Assembly: GCF_965232525.1 (NCBI RefSeq)
Contig: NZ_OZ246980.1
Location: 2,852,001 to 2,916,000, forward strand
Source: Bauldia sp965232525
Lineage (GTDB): Bacteria > Pseudomonadota > Alphaproteobacteria > Rhizobiales > Kaistiaceae
Reading direction: 5' to 3'
Length of the DNA: 64,000 bases
The notes under the pieces are model-generated. The model was given only the letters and a program-made list of their open reading frames with translations. It ran no database searches and was not told where the DNA came from. Shown here piece after piece: positions 1 to 8,075 of the stretch; within the stretch, counting starts at the first letter, position 1, and every line of letters begins with the position of its first letter. Made by a program: the position numbers and the translations under genes.

Positions 1-754
1 AGTCGATGACGTCAGGTGTTTCCCATGCCAGGTGCTGGCCGCCGTCGAGGCCGATCATCTGCCCGGTGATCGACCGATTCTCGATGAAGAATCGCACGGT
101 TCGGCCGAACTCTTCCAGCGCCGGAGCGCGTTTCAATACGATCGTATCGATCCGCGCCTGAAACTCTTCCTCGGTCTGCGCGCCGTGGCGAAGGGTGGGG
201 CCGGGCGCGATGCCATTGACCCGGACCTTCGGTCCGAGCAACTGCGCCAGCATCCTGGTCGCTTCCCACAGCCCGACCTTCGAAAGCTGATACGAGAAGT
301 GGCGCGGTGTCGGCTTCCAGACGCTCTGGTCGAGGATGTTGACGACGTTGCCTTCGGTCTCGTCTGGAAGCTGTTCGGCGAGCGCCCGCGACAGGAAGAT
401 CGGCGCGGTCAGGTTCACCGCCATCTGGCGTTCGTGCTGTTCCAGGTCAAGCGGGCCGCCGGCGTCGGTGGTGAACATTGACGCATTATTTACCAACAAC
501 GAAGGTTTACCGAGGGCGTCGTTTACACGCTGAAGCAGGCCCGGGAGGGTGTTGCCGTCGGCGAGGTCGCCTTGAATTGCAACCGCAGTCATACCGCTTT
601 CGCGAATGGCAGCGGCCGTCGCCTCTGCGTCATTTCGTGAACGATCATAATGAATTGCGACCGCCCAGCCGTGCGCGGCGAGGTCCTCGGCGATCGCCTT
701 TCCGATCCGGCGCGCGGCACCGGTGACGATCGCGACGGGTGGTGTCGTTGTCAT
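1..754 (-). CDS. Pteridine reductase/FolM-like short-chain dehydrogenase, 3' end cut by the window edge
   Basis: Reading from ATG 754, the protein opens with a Rossmann fold whose glycine motif is TGAARRIG, the TGxxxRxG variant of FolM/PTR1 pteridine reductases rather than the usual TGxxxGxG. It continues with the NNAS motif and ends with the active-site segment SYQLSK (Tyr-x3-Lys). An Asp in ILDQSVWKP lies exactly 13 residues before that Tyr, matching the Asp-Tyr-Lys triad of PTR1. The frame is still open at base 1, so only the last residues are missing. The family reduces dihydrobiopterin or dihydrofolate with NADPH in the cytoplasm. A less specific SDR role cannot be excluded. Confidence 0.8.
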   Translation of the reverse strand, partial: MTTTPPVAIVTGAARRIGKAIAEDLAAHGWAVAIHYDRSRNDAEATAAAIRESGMTAVAIQGDLADGNTLPGLLQRVNDALGKPSLLVNNASMFTTDAGGPLDLEQHERQMAVNLTAPIFLSRALAEQLPDETEGNVVNILDQSVWKPTPRHFSYQLSKVGLWEATRMLAQLLGPKVRVNGIAPGPTLRHGAQTEEEFQARIDTIVLKRAPALEEFGRTVRFFIENRSITGQMIGLDGGQHLAWETPDVID

Positions 755-1020
755 TCAATTCCCCGTGTTCGGCGGTCCAGGATGTCGCAGGTTAAGGTTG
801 GTTAACATGGTTAACGATTTCATACATGGTCTCTAAAACCGCAGGATACCGCCATTTGTGTCCTATTTGTCACGCCCAAAAGCTCCATCAACAGGCCGCC
901 GTACCGCCGTATTTCCTTAACCTTTACGCCATATTGCTGAGGCCCTATCTGAGGCCAAGACCGGGGGCTCCTCGACATGACGGAGGCCGGTTTACGCCAC
1001 AGACTGACGAGGAGGTTACT

Positions 1021-1656
1021 ATGTCGCGTATGCGTATCCTGGGTGCAGCAGCCGTTGCACTCGCAATCGGAATGGGCGGCGCTCAAGCCGCCGACATCTA
1101 CAATCCGCCGCCGGCGAATATCGTCTACAACCCGACCCCGGCTTATAGCTGGACGGGCGGTTACGCCGGTGCCCTGATCGGTTATGGCTGGGGAACCCCG
1201 AAGGTCGGTAGCCGGGAATGGGACGCCGACGGTCTGGTCGGTGGCGTGTTCGGTGGCTACAACTTCCAGACGAATCCCAACATGGTGTTCGGCTTCGAGA
1301 CCGACATCACGGCCACGGGCATGAGCGGCAAGCGCAACGGTATCCGGGTCGAGAATCCCTGGAACGGTACGCTTCGGGCCCGTGCCGGCATAGCCTTTGA
1401 TCGGGCCATGATCTACGCTACCGGTGGTGTCGCGGCCGCGTCGCTTGATGTGAAGCGCGGCGGCAAGTCGGATCAGGCGCTGCGCGCCGGTTACACCGTG
1501 GGCGCCGGCATCGAGGCGGCTTTGACCGATACGGTGGTTGGGCGCGTCGAATACCGCTACACTCACATCGGTAAGCACAGCTACGACACCAAGCCGAAGA
1601 CCAAGGCTGAGTTTTCTTCGAACCAGGTCCTCGTCGGTCTTGGCGTGAAGTTCTGA
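1021..1656 (+). CDS. Outer-membrane beta-barrel protein (Omp25/Opa-like)
   Basis: The 211-residue product has a classic signal peptide (charged MSRMR, an Ala/Gly-rich core, cleavage near AQA-ADIY). It then shows alternating Gly/aromatic strands (WTGGYAGALIGYGWG, GGVFGGYNFQ) and ends in VGLGVKF with a terminal Phe, the usual outer-membrane barrel signature. The barrel resembles the Omp25/Omp31/RopB group of alphaproteobacteria. ATG 1021 was chosen over an in-frame ATG at 826 because it follows GAGGAGG with good spacing and directly starts the signal peptide. A strong hairpin terminator follows, so it is probably a single transcription unit. Structural or adhesion roles are known for relatives; none is shown here. 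Confidence 0.85.
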   Translation: MSRMRILGAAAVALAIGMGGAQAADIYNPPPANIVYNPTPAYSWTGGYAGALIGYGWGTPKVGSREWDADGLVGGVFGGYNFQTNPNMVFGFETDITATGMSGKRNGIRVENPWNGTLRARAGIAFDRAMIYATGGVAAASLDVKRGGKSDQALRAGYTVGAGIEAALTDTVVGRVEYRYTHIGKHSYDTKPKTKAEFSSNQVLVGLGVKF

Positions 1657-1684
1657 TCGCCTCCCGGCCAACATGAACACCAGA

Positions 1685-1712
1685 AGCCCCGCTTCGGCGG
1701 GGCTTTTTTTTT
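1685..1712 (+). terminator. Rho-independent terminator of the outer-membrane protein gene
   Basis: An 8-bp perfect stem, AGCCCCGC (1685-1692) and GCGGGGCT (1697-1704), closes a TTCG tetraloop and is followed by an uninterrupted T run to 1712. It starts 28 bases after the stop codon at 1656. Confidence 0.93.
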
Positions 1713-1784
1713 GGACGACCCGCGCCGGCTGATGCTGCGCGGATTCAATCCCCCTGCGAAGGGCACCGCGCAGCGAGTCGCCGG

Positions 1785-2204
1785 TTAACGCGACGCTCGG
1801 TCCTCGGTCTTCATCAGCAGCGCAACGGCCGCGAAGCCGAGTGCCAATAGACCGTGCAAGACCAAAGCGCCAAGGGCCAGCGGTTGCGAATACACCTCGA
1901 AAGTCGGGGCGGCGGACCAGAGGCTTCCGACCGCGCCAAGGCCGTGGAAAGCGGCGAACCCGATTGCAATATATTTCGCCGTGGCCGATTGCACGCCTGC
2001 CACGAAAACAACGACTGCACCCAGCACGCCAAGCGCGAGAAGCGCGCTTCCCAGGAAGCGGAAGGCGATGGTCACCTGAACTGATTGTTGCGCGATCTGT
2101 TCGGCCGATTGCGAGGATGACGCGCCTGACAAAAAGGCGCTCGCCCCGAATATCAGCTCGAAGACGACGTGGATGATGAAGACGATGTAAGCGAACGTTC
2201 TCAT
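1785..2204 (-). CDS. Small four-helix membrane protein of unknown function
   Basis: The 139-residue protein is almost entirely hydrophobic, with about four predicted membrane helices (around residues 4-22, 45-70, 75-95 and 108-130) separated by short loops. ATG 2204 (MRTFAYIVFIIHVV) is preferred to the more upstream in-frame start, because translation from there would add a non-hydrophobic Arg-rich stretch that looks non-coding. No family-defining motif was recognised. It converges on the outer-membrane protein gene, with the terminator between them. Confidence 0.6.
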   Translation of the reverse strand: MRTFAYIVFIIHVVFELIFGASAFLSGASSSQSAEQIAQQSVQVTIAFRFLGSALLALGVLGAVVVFVAGVQSATAKYIAIGFAAFHGLGAVGSLWSAAPTFEVYSQPLALGALVLHGLLALGFAAVALLMKTEDRASR

Positions 2205-2333
2205 TTCCAGCGGCCTTTCCGATCCATGACGAGCACGGGTGGCGACAAGAGACTTCGCCGCCGCTTTGGCGGGGTTCCTGCACCGCACGCGACGCGGCTG
2301 TGTCTTTCCGCTCTACGCGTCGTCGCCAACCCC

Positions 2334-2993
2334 CTACCGGGCCGGCTCCAAGGTCACAACCGGCGCCCGGCAAGTGAGCCGATCGACGTCGGCGCAGCGC
2401 CGGAATTGGAGCCGCTTGGTCAGACAGATCCGCGCCTGGAGTACGCCCTGACGCGAACAGCTCAACGCGAACCCGCGCTCCGACAAGCCGGGATTCGCCG
2501 CGAGGAAATCCGCCTCGATGGTCCTCGGGCTGGTCGCGATCGCGGTCTCCGGCGCGCGATACCGCGTCGGAATCGTCACCGCCGCGACCGCTCGCCGCAA
2601 CAGGTCGAAATAGGCCTTGGGCCTCAGCCCGGAGCAGGTTCCGTGGCGGTTCCAGGCATGTGCCGCTTCCTTACCCGATGGCATGACGTCGCTGATGCTG
2701 GCGATGTCGCTCCGCGTCAGGCCGTAGGGTGTGCTTCGGCAATCCTCCGGATAGCCGCGCTCGAATTGCGGCCAGAGACCGTGCACGTTGAAGCTCGACC
2801 GGGAGAGATCGCATTGCTCCGGGTCCGGCCGGCGCGCATTGGCGCAATAGCTCGGCGACCAGGTGAGGGCGAGAACGTAGAAGTCGAAGTCGCCCGGCTG
2901 ATCGTCGACCGCGGCGAGCGGCCCCGGCGCGAGAACCAGGCTGACGGCAAGGGCGAGACGCTTAAGGACGGATCGAGCGGCACCAACTGCCAT
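2334..2993 (-). CDS. Secreted ribonuclease T2 family protein
   Basis: Both T2 active-site segments are visible: CAS I as FNVHGLWPQ (His71) and CAS II as HAWNRHGTC (His117). These nucleases cleave RNA through 2',3'-cyclic phosphates, normally in the periplasm or outside the cell, and a signal peptide spans about residues 1-28 (LALAVSLVLAPGPLAA). The family's catalytic Glu (HEWxKHGTC) is Ala here, so activity may be altered. The start at ATG 2993 has GAGTGG upstream at workable spacing; ATG 2999 is an alternative. The start overlaps the 3' end of the preceding gene by 32 bases, suggesting translational coupling. Confidence 0.85.
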   Translation of the reverse strand: MAVGAARSVLKRLALAVSLVLAPGPLAAVDDQPGDFDFYVLALTWSPSYCANARRPDPEQCDLSRSSFNVHGLWPQFERGYPEDCRSTPYGLTRSDIASISDVMPSGKEAAHAWNRHGTCSGLRPKAYFDLLRRAVAAVTIPTRYRAPETAIATSPRTIEADFLAANPGLSERGFALSCSRQGVLQARICLTKRLQFRRCADVDRLTCRAPVVTLEPAR

Positions 2994-3372
2994 AAACATG
3001 CCACTCGTCATAGGCAGGCAGGCAGGACTCGACGCGCCAGCCAACGGAGGCAAAGCCCTGGCGGGTTTCGATCAGATAGGCCACCTCGGACTGGCTACCG
3101 TCGGTCATCCACGCCGTGCCGCGGCAGTAGCGCCGGCCGATATCGCTGTGCGCCTGGATCTGTTCGGGCTTTTCGTAGACATCGGTGACCGCTTCGATCT
3201 TGACCCCCCAGTGGAAGGTCTTGCGGTTCGCATAGGCGAATTTCTGGGCGACGGTCGCAAGGACCTGGCGCGAATGGCACTCCGGAAGGTACCCATCACC
3301 GCGAAACCACCCGGCCTCCGCCGGCGCGGTTACGCCAAACGCTATCAACGCAGCTAAACAGAGACGCTTCAT
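2962..3372 (-). CDS. Small secreted cysteine-containing protein, unknown function
   Basis: The 136-residue product has a signal peptide (MKRLCLAALIAFGVTAPAEA-GW) and a mature part with paired cysteines (PECHSRQVL, RRYCRGTAW, ESCLPAYDEW, GSWCRSI) suited to periplasmic disulphides. I do not recognise the family. It is transcribed into the RNase T2 gene, whose start overlaps its end, so the two probably form an operon. ATG 3372 follows a G-rich ribosome-binding stretch. Its start codon overlaps that of the divergent gene on the + strand at 3371. Confidence 0.65.
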   Translation of the reverse strand: MKRLCLAALIAFGVTAPAEAGWFRGDGYLPECHSRQVLATVAQKFAYANRKTFHWGVKIEAVTDVYEKPEQIQAHSDIGRRYCRGTAWMTDGSQSEVAYLIETRQGFASVGWRVESCLPAYDEWHVYGSWCRSIRP

Positions 3373-3952
3373 GAACACCCCCCGACGACTGAAACGACAA
3401 TGCGCTTACGGCCTGCCCGGGTCAAGACTGGCCAGCCTTCCGATGGCCGGTGCGCTTTTCCTGATCGCCTCGAATTTCGCCGCGGCCGAGGAGGTCACGT
3501 TCCCGGATGGGCTCACCTGCCCGGAAGAAATCGCCGGCGGAGAGCGGATCTCCGTCGCGCTGGAAACGCGGACGCCGGGCGTTCTCGGGTACTGCGTTTA
3601 CTATCTCCTCGGCGAGACCGATCTGGAATCGGTGACCCTGACGCTTCGGGTTGCCGACGACAGCTACGACTGGGACGCCAGTTTCAAGGCACCGAAGATC
3701 GACAAAGGCGGCATGCGGCTGGTCGAGGAGGGGCCGCAGAGTGCGCCGTTCGGCGATGCCGAGCGCGAGGCGACGATGATCACGCTGACGATCGAGGAGG
3801 AGGAGCTTGGACCGATCACCGAGTCGTTCGCCACGCTCTGGGTCTTCGACCTCGGTGACGGCCGCGTCGTGTCGCTGGAAGAGGAGTACAACAACATCAG
3901 CGCCGAGATGCGGGGGCCGCTTCGCGACGCGCTCCTGAAGGCGCAAGGGTAA
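3371..3952 (+). CDS. Secreted hypothetical protein
   Basis: The 193-residue product has an N-terminal hydrophobic stretch (about residues 24-39, MAGALFLIASNFAAA) that reads as a signal peptide after a long basic leader. The mature part is acidic and beta-rich, with two cysteines (LTCPEE, LGYCVYY). It may begin at ATG 3371 or at ATG 3443, which would give a more standard signal peptide but has no evident ribosome-binding site. It is divergent from the cysteine-containing gene, with overlapping start codons. No family was recognised. Confidence 0.6.
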   Translation: MNTPRRLKRQCAYGLPGSRLASLPMAGALFLIASNFAAAEEVTFPDGLTCPEEIAGGERISVALETRTPGVLGYCVYYLLGETDLESVTLTLRVADDSYDWDASFKAPKIDKGGMRLVEEGPQSAPFGDAEREATMITLTIEEEELGPITESFATLWVFDLGDGRVVSLEEEYNNISAEMRGPLRDALLKAQG

Positions 3953-4045
3953 GTCACAAAGGCGCCGCGACTAGCCGCGACTCCGCGAAATCAGCCCGGC
4001 CAGAATGGCCGAAAACGCCTTCGGAAAAATTTTCCCCGGTTTTCC

Positions 4046-4074
4046 TTGATACTGTCGTAAAAGTGTCATGTATT
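4046..4074 (+). promoter_or_regulatory. Possible promoter of the CYTH-CHAD gene
   Basis: TTGATA (4046-4051) and TGTATT (4069-4074) are separated by 17 bases, a sigma-70-like arrangement in an otherwise GC-rich gap. A short AT-rich inverted repeat, GGAAAAATTTTCC (4023-4035), lies just upstream and could be an operator. This is pattern matching only. Confidence 0.3.
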
Positions 4075-4102
4075 CGGGCGGTTGTGATTCATTGAAATCG
4101 AG

Positions 4103-5689
4103 GTGGGTGGTCGTCGGGTGCGGGACGAAGAGGCAAGGAGTGCGTCCGGCGCGTCGATGCGGCCGGCTCCCAACGGGTTCTCGGCGCTTCCACCCGGAAC
4201 GGAAAGCCGCTTTCGCGAGATCGAACTGAAGCTCGCCGGGACGCCGCGGAGTCTTGCGGCGATCTTCGACAAGCTCGGCGATGGTGCGGCCAAGATCGCC
4301 GATGTCGACAGCACCTATTTCGATACCGCCGACCGGAGACTGTGGCAGCGGGGCTACACGCTTCGGTTGCGTCGACGTGGCGACGTGATCGAACTGACGC
4401 TCAAGCGCCAGGATGGCGGTCCGCTCGCCCGCGGCGAATGGACCGCAACGCTGAGCGAGCCGCTGGTGGACCTGGCGGAGTTGCCGCCGGAAGCGCCGCG
4501 TAGTCAAATCGGGACCATTCTGCCCGAGGAACTGAGACCGGTGTTCGCCACAACCTTCGAGCGGACCCGAAAGCGTCTCGACCTGCCTGGTGCCTCGGTC
4601 GAAGCCGCGCTCGACCTCGGCACGATTGCCGCTGGGAAACGCGAGGCGCCGATCGCCGAACTCGAGCTCGAGCTGCTCGACGGTGGGCTCGCCGCCATGC
4701 TCCGGCATCTGAAGACGACACTGCGCAACCGCAACTTCGTCATCGGGACAAGGACCAAGTCAGACCGGGGCATGGACCTCGCCGACGACGTGCCGCCACG
4801 GACGACGAAGGCGATCAAGCCACGTCTGACGCCGGCCGACACGATTGATACGGCGCTGGCGCGCATGGTGGCGGCATCGACCAACCAGGTGCTGGGCAAC
4901 ATCGCGGCGGCCGCGGATGGCCGGAACCCGGAGGGCGTGCACCAGCTTCGCGTGGCGCTCCGCCGCCTGCGATCCGGCTTTACCCTGTTCAAGGGCCACG
5001 TGACGCGGCAGGTCGAGGCCCTCGACCAGGCGGCCAGGAACGGATTCAAGGCGCTGGGACCGGCGCGCGACTACGACGTCTTTTTGCTGGAGACCCTGCC
5101 GCCGGTGCTGGAGAGCAACCCGGAAAACCCCGAGCTTTCGGCCTTGGCGGTGGCCGCGCAGGAACGGCGCGACGCGGCACACCAGGCCGTGCGCGATCTG
5201 GTCGAGGCGCGCTGGTTCAACCGTTTTCTCCTCGATCTCCTACTCGCCGGCGAAGCCGGCGGGCTCGTTCGACGCGACCGGGATAAACCGCTCGACGCGC
5301 TTGCCGCAACCGTCCTGCAGAAGCGGCATAAGAAGGTACTGAAGCTCGGCCGAGGTTTTGCCGACCTGGCCTATGCGGAGCGGCATGAGGTGCGGATCGC
5401 GCTGAAGAAGCTGCGCTATGCCTGCGACGACTTCCGCGACCTGTTTCCCGGCAAGCTGACCAAGGCTTACCTCAAGCGCCTGTCGGCCCTGCAGGACGAT
5501 CTCGGTCGCCTCAACGACGCGACGGTGGCCGGCGGGATTGCCGACGGCCTCGCTGCCGACGCGCCGGATGGCGAGACCGCCGCGGCGATGATCAAAGGCT
5601 GGTACGGACATCGGCTCCGCCACGTCGAACCGCACATGCGCGAGGACTGGCTCCGGTTCACCGAAGCCCGGCCGTTCTGGAAATCGTGA
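4103..5689 (+). CDS. CYTH and CHAD domain protein (inorganic triphosphatase-like)
   Basis: The N-terminal half (about residues 38-225) is a CYTH tunnel domain with the diagnostic ExExK motif (EIELKL) and repeated basic/acidic strands such as LRLRRRGD and ELTLKRQ that bind triphosphate. The C-terminal half (about 260-520) is a helical CHAD domain rich in conserved His and Arg (HQLRVALRRLRS, ALKKLRYACDDF), which binds polyphosphate. Fusions of this type act on short-chain polyphosphate or triphosphate. The start is uncertain: GTG 4103 fits a possible promoter, while ATG 4157 is an alternative. The ParA gene follows within 20 bases, so co-transcription is likely. Confidence 0.88.
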   Translation: MGGRRVRDEEARSASGASMRPAPNGFSALPPGTESRFREIELKLAGTPRSLAAIFDKLGDGAAKIADVDSTYFDTADRRLWQRGYTLRLRRRGDVIELTLKRQDGGPLARGEWTATLSEPLVDLAELPPEAPRSQIGTILPEELRPVFATTFERTRKRLDLPGASVEAALDLGTIAAGKREAPIAELELELLDGGLAAMLRHLKTTLRNRNFVIGTRTKSDRGMDLADDVPPRTTKAIKPRLTPADTIDTALARMVAASTNQVLGNIAAAADGRNPEGVHQLRVALRRLRSGFTLFKGHVTRQVEALDQAARNGFKALGPARDYDVFLLETLPPVLESNPENPELSALAVAAQERRDAAHQAVRDLVEARWFNRFLLDLLLAGEAGGLVRRDRDKPLDALAATVLQKRHKKVLKLGRGFADLAYAERHEVRIALKKLRYACDDFRDLFPGKLTKAYLKRLSALQDDLGRLNDATVAGGIADGLAADAPDGETAAAMIKGWYGHRLRHVEPHMREDWLRFTEARPFWKS

Positions 5690-5708
5690 AAGGCGAGGCG
5701 GGGCCACG

Positions 5709-6335
5709 ATGATCTCGATCCTGGTGGCCAACGCCAAGGGCGGTTGCGGCAAGACGACCGTGGCGACCAATCTCGCGACCGCGTTCGCCAATGCCGGGCT
5801 GGTGACCGCGCTCGCCGACGCCGATCGGCAGCGCTCCTGTCTCGGCTGGTTCAAGCGGCGCCCAAAGGACGCGCCGAGGATCGCCGCGCTCGACTGGCAC
5901 AAGCGGGACGGCAAGCTGCCCGACGACATCGACCGGCTGGTGATCGACTCCGGTGCCGGCCTGCGGTCGCGCCACGTTCAGGACCTGCTCAAGCGCGCCG
6001 ACATCGTCGTCATGCCGGTGCTGCCGTCGGTGTTCGACGAGCGGGCCACCAAGGCGTTCTTGAAAAAAGTCGAGGCGTTGAAGCCGATCCGCAAGGGCAA
6101 GAAGCCGGTCGCCGTTATCGGCAACCGGTTACGGGCGCGAACCAAGGCGGAAACCGAGCTGGAGACGTTCCTGGCGAAGCTCGGTCACGACGTCGCCGCT
6201 CGGCTGCGCGATCGCTCAACCTATCAGGACGTCGCCCGCCGCGGGCTCGGCGTCTTCGACCTCTCCCCGGCGCGCCGCGCCGGCGTCGTCGACGACTGGC
6301 TGCCGCTGATCCATCTGATCGAGGATCGCGGCTGA
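5709..6335 (+). CDS. ParA/MinD-family ATPase
   Basis: The 208-residue protein starts with a deviant Walker A motif, KGGCGKTT (residues 10-17), the hallmark of ParA/MinD/Soj ATPases. A Walker A'-like LADADRQRS and a Walker B strand, LVIDSGAG, follow. It lies 19 bases downstream of the CYTH-CHAD gene. No parB-like gene is adjacent, so it is probably an orphan ParA with a positioning or unknown role rather than part of a segregation pair. Confidence 0.88.
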   Translation: MISILVANAKGGCGKTTVATNLATAFANAGLVTALADADRQRSCLGWFKRRPKDAPRIAALDWHKRDGKLPDDIDRLVIDSGAGLRSRHVQDLLKRADIVVMPVLPSVFDERATKAFLKKVEALKPIRKGKKPVAVIGNRLRARTKAETELETFLAKLGHDVAARLRDRSTYQDVARRGLGVFDLSPARRAGVVDDWLPLIHLIEDRG

Positions 6336-6351
6336 TCGGGCGCGCCCGTTC

Positions 6352-6690
6352 TCAGCGTTGTTTCGGCGGGCACGTGACCTCAATGTAGACCGGGTCATTG
6401 TGTTTCTTGCTAGCCCAGTTGTGGCAAATGCACTCTGTTGTCGTTTCCTTTTGTTTACTACACGTCATATTGGCGCTTGGGTGCTCACAACTTACCGAAT
6501 CCTTATCGATCGGGTTGCCATAGCAATAAATATACCAGGTGTTTCCTTGTCCACCCTGAATGTCCTCGTGATAATCGCAGCTAATTTCATCGCAATAGCA
6601 ATTGCCATCACTATCGCATGTGTCTGAATAGGCAGCGGAGAAACCAAGAAGGATAAAGCCGATCATGGCCAGCAACCGTATCGCCATCAT
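6352..6690 (-). CDS. Small cysteine-rich secreted protein, copy A of a tandem pair
   Basis: The 112-residue product has a signal peptide (MMAIRLLAMIGFILLGFSAA) and a mature domain with ten cysteines. It shares blocks with the next gene: HEDxQGG, NTWY, HPSANM, CSK, TTTECIC and DPVY. ATG 6690 (or 6687) follows GGGAGAAT; an upstream in-frame ATG would translate a leader that is also part of the duplicated DNA. Base composition is visibly less GC-rich than the neighbours. The family is unrecognised; an even cysteine count suggests a disulphide-stabilised periplasmic or exported protein. Confidence 0.75.
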   Translation of the reverse strand: MMAIRLLAMIGFILLGFSAAYSDTCDSDGNCYCDEISCDYHEDIQGGQGNTWYIYCYGNPIDKDSVSCEHPSANMTCSKQKETTTECICHNWASKKHNDPVYIEVTCPPKQR

Positions 6691-7340
6691 ATTCTCCCTC
6701 GGGATCCCGGGTTCAGAACCCGTCACGGTGGTTTTCACTCGGACAAGGTGATCGGCAGCTAACCTCGCGCAGATAACCGATGTCGAGGCCGAGACTGAGG
6801 TATTTCAGCGCGCTCCGCAAGGCGCCGGGCGGTCGTGGACCGCGCCGCTCCCTCCCTATCAGCCCTATGAACACTTGATCGTAACGTAGACAGGATCGAC
6901 GTGATTCTTGCCGGCAAGGTTAGAGCAGATACACTCCGTTGTCGTTTCTTGTTGCTTGCTGCAGCTCATATTAGCGCTGGGGTGGCCACATGTCACATTC
7001 TTCCTGTCGACCGGTTGGTTATTACAGTAAGTGTACCAAGTATTTGAATGTCCACCCTGAAGATCCTCATGAAACGTGCAACTATCTAGGGTACAATTAC
7101 ACTTGTCATTCGGGCATGCGTCATCAGAGATGGCCGTGGAAACGCCAAAAAAGACAAGGGCGATCACGGCCAGCAATCGTATCAGCATCACAGTCTCCCT
7201 CGGGATTCCGGGTTCAGAACCCGTCACAGTGGTTTTCACTCGGACAAGACGGTCGGCAGCCAACCCCGCGCAGATGACCGATGTCGAGACCTAGACTGAG
7301 GTATTTCAGCTCGCTCCGCAAGGCGCTGGGCCGCCCGTCG
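6671..7340. repeat. Direct duplication of start and upstream regions of the cysteine-rich gene pair
   Basis: Bases about 6671-6838 and 7171-7338 align with an offset of exactly 500. Shared stretches include GGGTTCAGAACCCGTCAC, GTGGTTTTCACTCGGACAAG and GACTGAGGTATTTCAGC, with scattered point differences. The repeat covers the signal-peptide start, ribosome-binding site and presumed promoter of each copy. This identifies the event as a tandem duplication of about 500 bases. Confidence 0.9.
6865..7188 (-). CDS. Small cysteine-rich secreted protein, copy B of a tandem pair
   Basis: The 107-residue paralogue of the downstream gene has signal peptide MLIRLLAVIALVFFGVSTAI and ten cysteines in the same order. 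ATG 7188 has GAGGGAGACTGTG directly upstream. Copies A and B have diverged in the coding part, while their upstream 160-170 bases remain nearly identical, which points to tandem duplication of the gene together with its control region. A third, more distant relative lies at 32306-32695. Function unknown. Confidence 0.75.
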   Translation of the reverse strand: MLIRLLAVIALVFFGVSTAISDDACPNDKCNCTLDSCTFHEDLQGGHSNTWYTYCNNQPVDRKNVTCGHPSANMSCSKQQETTTECICSNLAGKNHVDPVYVTIKCS

Positions 7341-7366
7341 ATTAGCCGGTCCCGGGGTGCGCCCGG

Positions 7367-7924
7367 CTAGAGGCCGAGCAGCTTCAGCCACTCGTCAACC
7401 GACTGACCCGACGACATGCGCGGCGCGACCATCCGGTCGATGGCGAAGCTCGGCGACTCGTGAACGCCCATCTGCCGAGCGTAGCGGGTGTGCCAGCGGA
7501 TCGCCCGGTCGACGGTCCGGAAACAGAACGCCTCGGTCAGATCGGTGCCGGCGAGGCTGGAGAGTGCGGCGAGGATGTCGGCTGGGGTGCGCTCCATATT
7601 GGTGCCGCGGCAATGATCGTCGAACTCGAACGCCTCGCGATCGGCATAGACGCCGGCGATCACCTTGAGCGCGACCGGGGTGCCGTCGTCGCGGGCGCTG
7701 GCCGCCAGGATGCCGCGGGTGACGACGCCGGAATAGAGATGCCAGGGCTGGGAGAGGAGGCGGATGCGGATCGTCAGGCGCTCGGGCCCGGCGGCCTCGA
7801 GTAGTGCCGGAAACTTGCCGAAGGCGCGCTTCGAAAACGGGCAGGTCGGCTCGAGAAACACCTCGAGCTCGGTCGGGCCGTGGCCGAGGACGAGGGGCGC
7901 GACGGGATGGGGATCAGAGGACAT
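7367..7924 (-). CDS. DsbA-like thioredoxin-fold protein with CPFS active site
   Basis: The 185-residue protein has a thioredoxin-fold start, LEVFLEPTCPFSKRAFGKF. The usual CxxC is CPFS, so only one active-site cysteine remains, as in many DSBA-like relatives that act on glutathione conjugates or as peroxidase-type proteins. A central helical insertion (DHCRGTNMERTPADIL) and a C-terminal cis-Pro segment, ESPSFAIDR, fit the DsbA/thioredoxin_4 group. There is no signal peptide from ATG 7924, so it is probably cytoplasmic. An upstream in-frame start at 7999 is possible but adds an unconvincing basic tail. Confidence 0.7.
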   Translation of the reverse strand: MSSDPHPVAPLVLGHGPTELEVFLEPTCPFSKRAFGKFPALLEAAGPERLTIRIRLLSQPWHLYSGVVTRGILAASARDDGTPVALKVIAGVYADREAFEFDDHCRGTNMERTPADILAALSSLAGTDLTEAFCFRTVDRAIRWHTRYARQMGVHESPSFAIDRMVAPRMSSGQSVDEWLKLLGL

Positions 7925-8075
7925 GGCGGTGCTTCGTGTTTGGCGGGAGCCGCAAGATTGCCGCGCGGACGCGACATCGGCAAGAGGTGCACCGGCCATC
8001 GGCGACCCCTTATCGCGACCGTAACCGCGGGTCCACCGATCTGCGTTCGTCGCATTGGCACCCGCGCCGGGACTG

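Noticed and set aside
792..815. Repeated TTAA/GTTAAC motifs upstream of the outer-membrane protein gene, possible CtrA sites
   Set aside because: The spacings are 6 and 5 bases, not the 7 of the CtrA consensus.
2169..3188. A 339-codon open frame on the + strand
   Set aside because: It runs opposite the RNase T2 gene, whose two active-site motifs confirm the minus strand.
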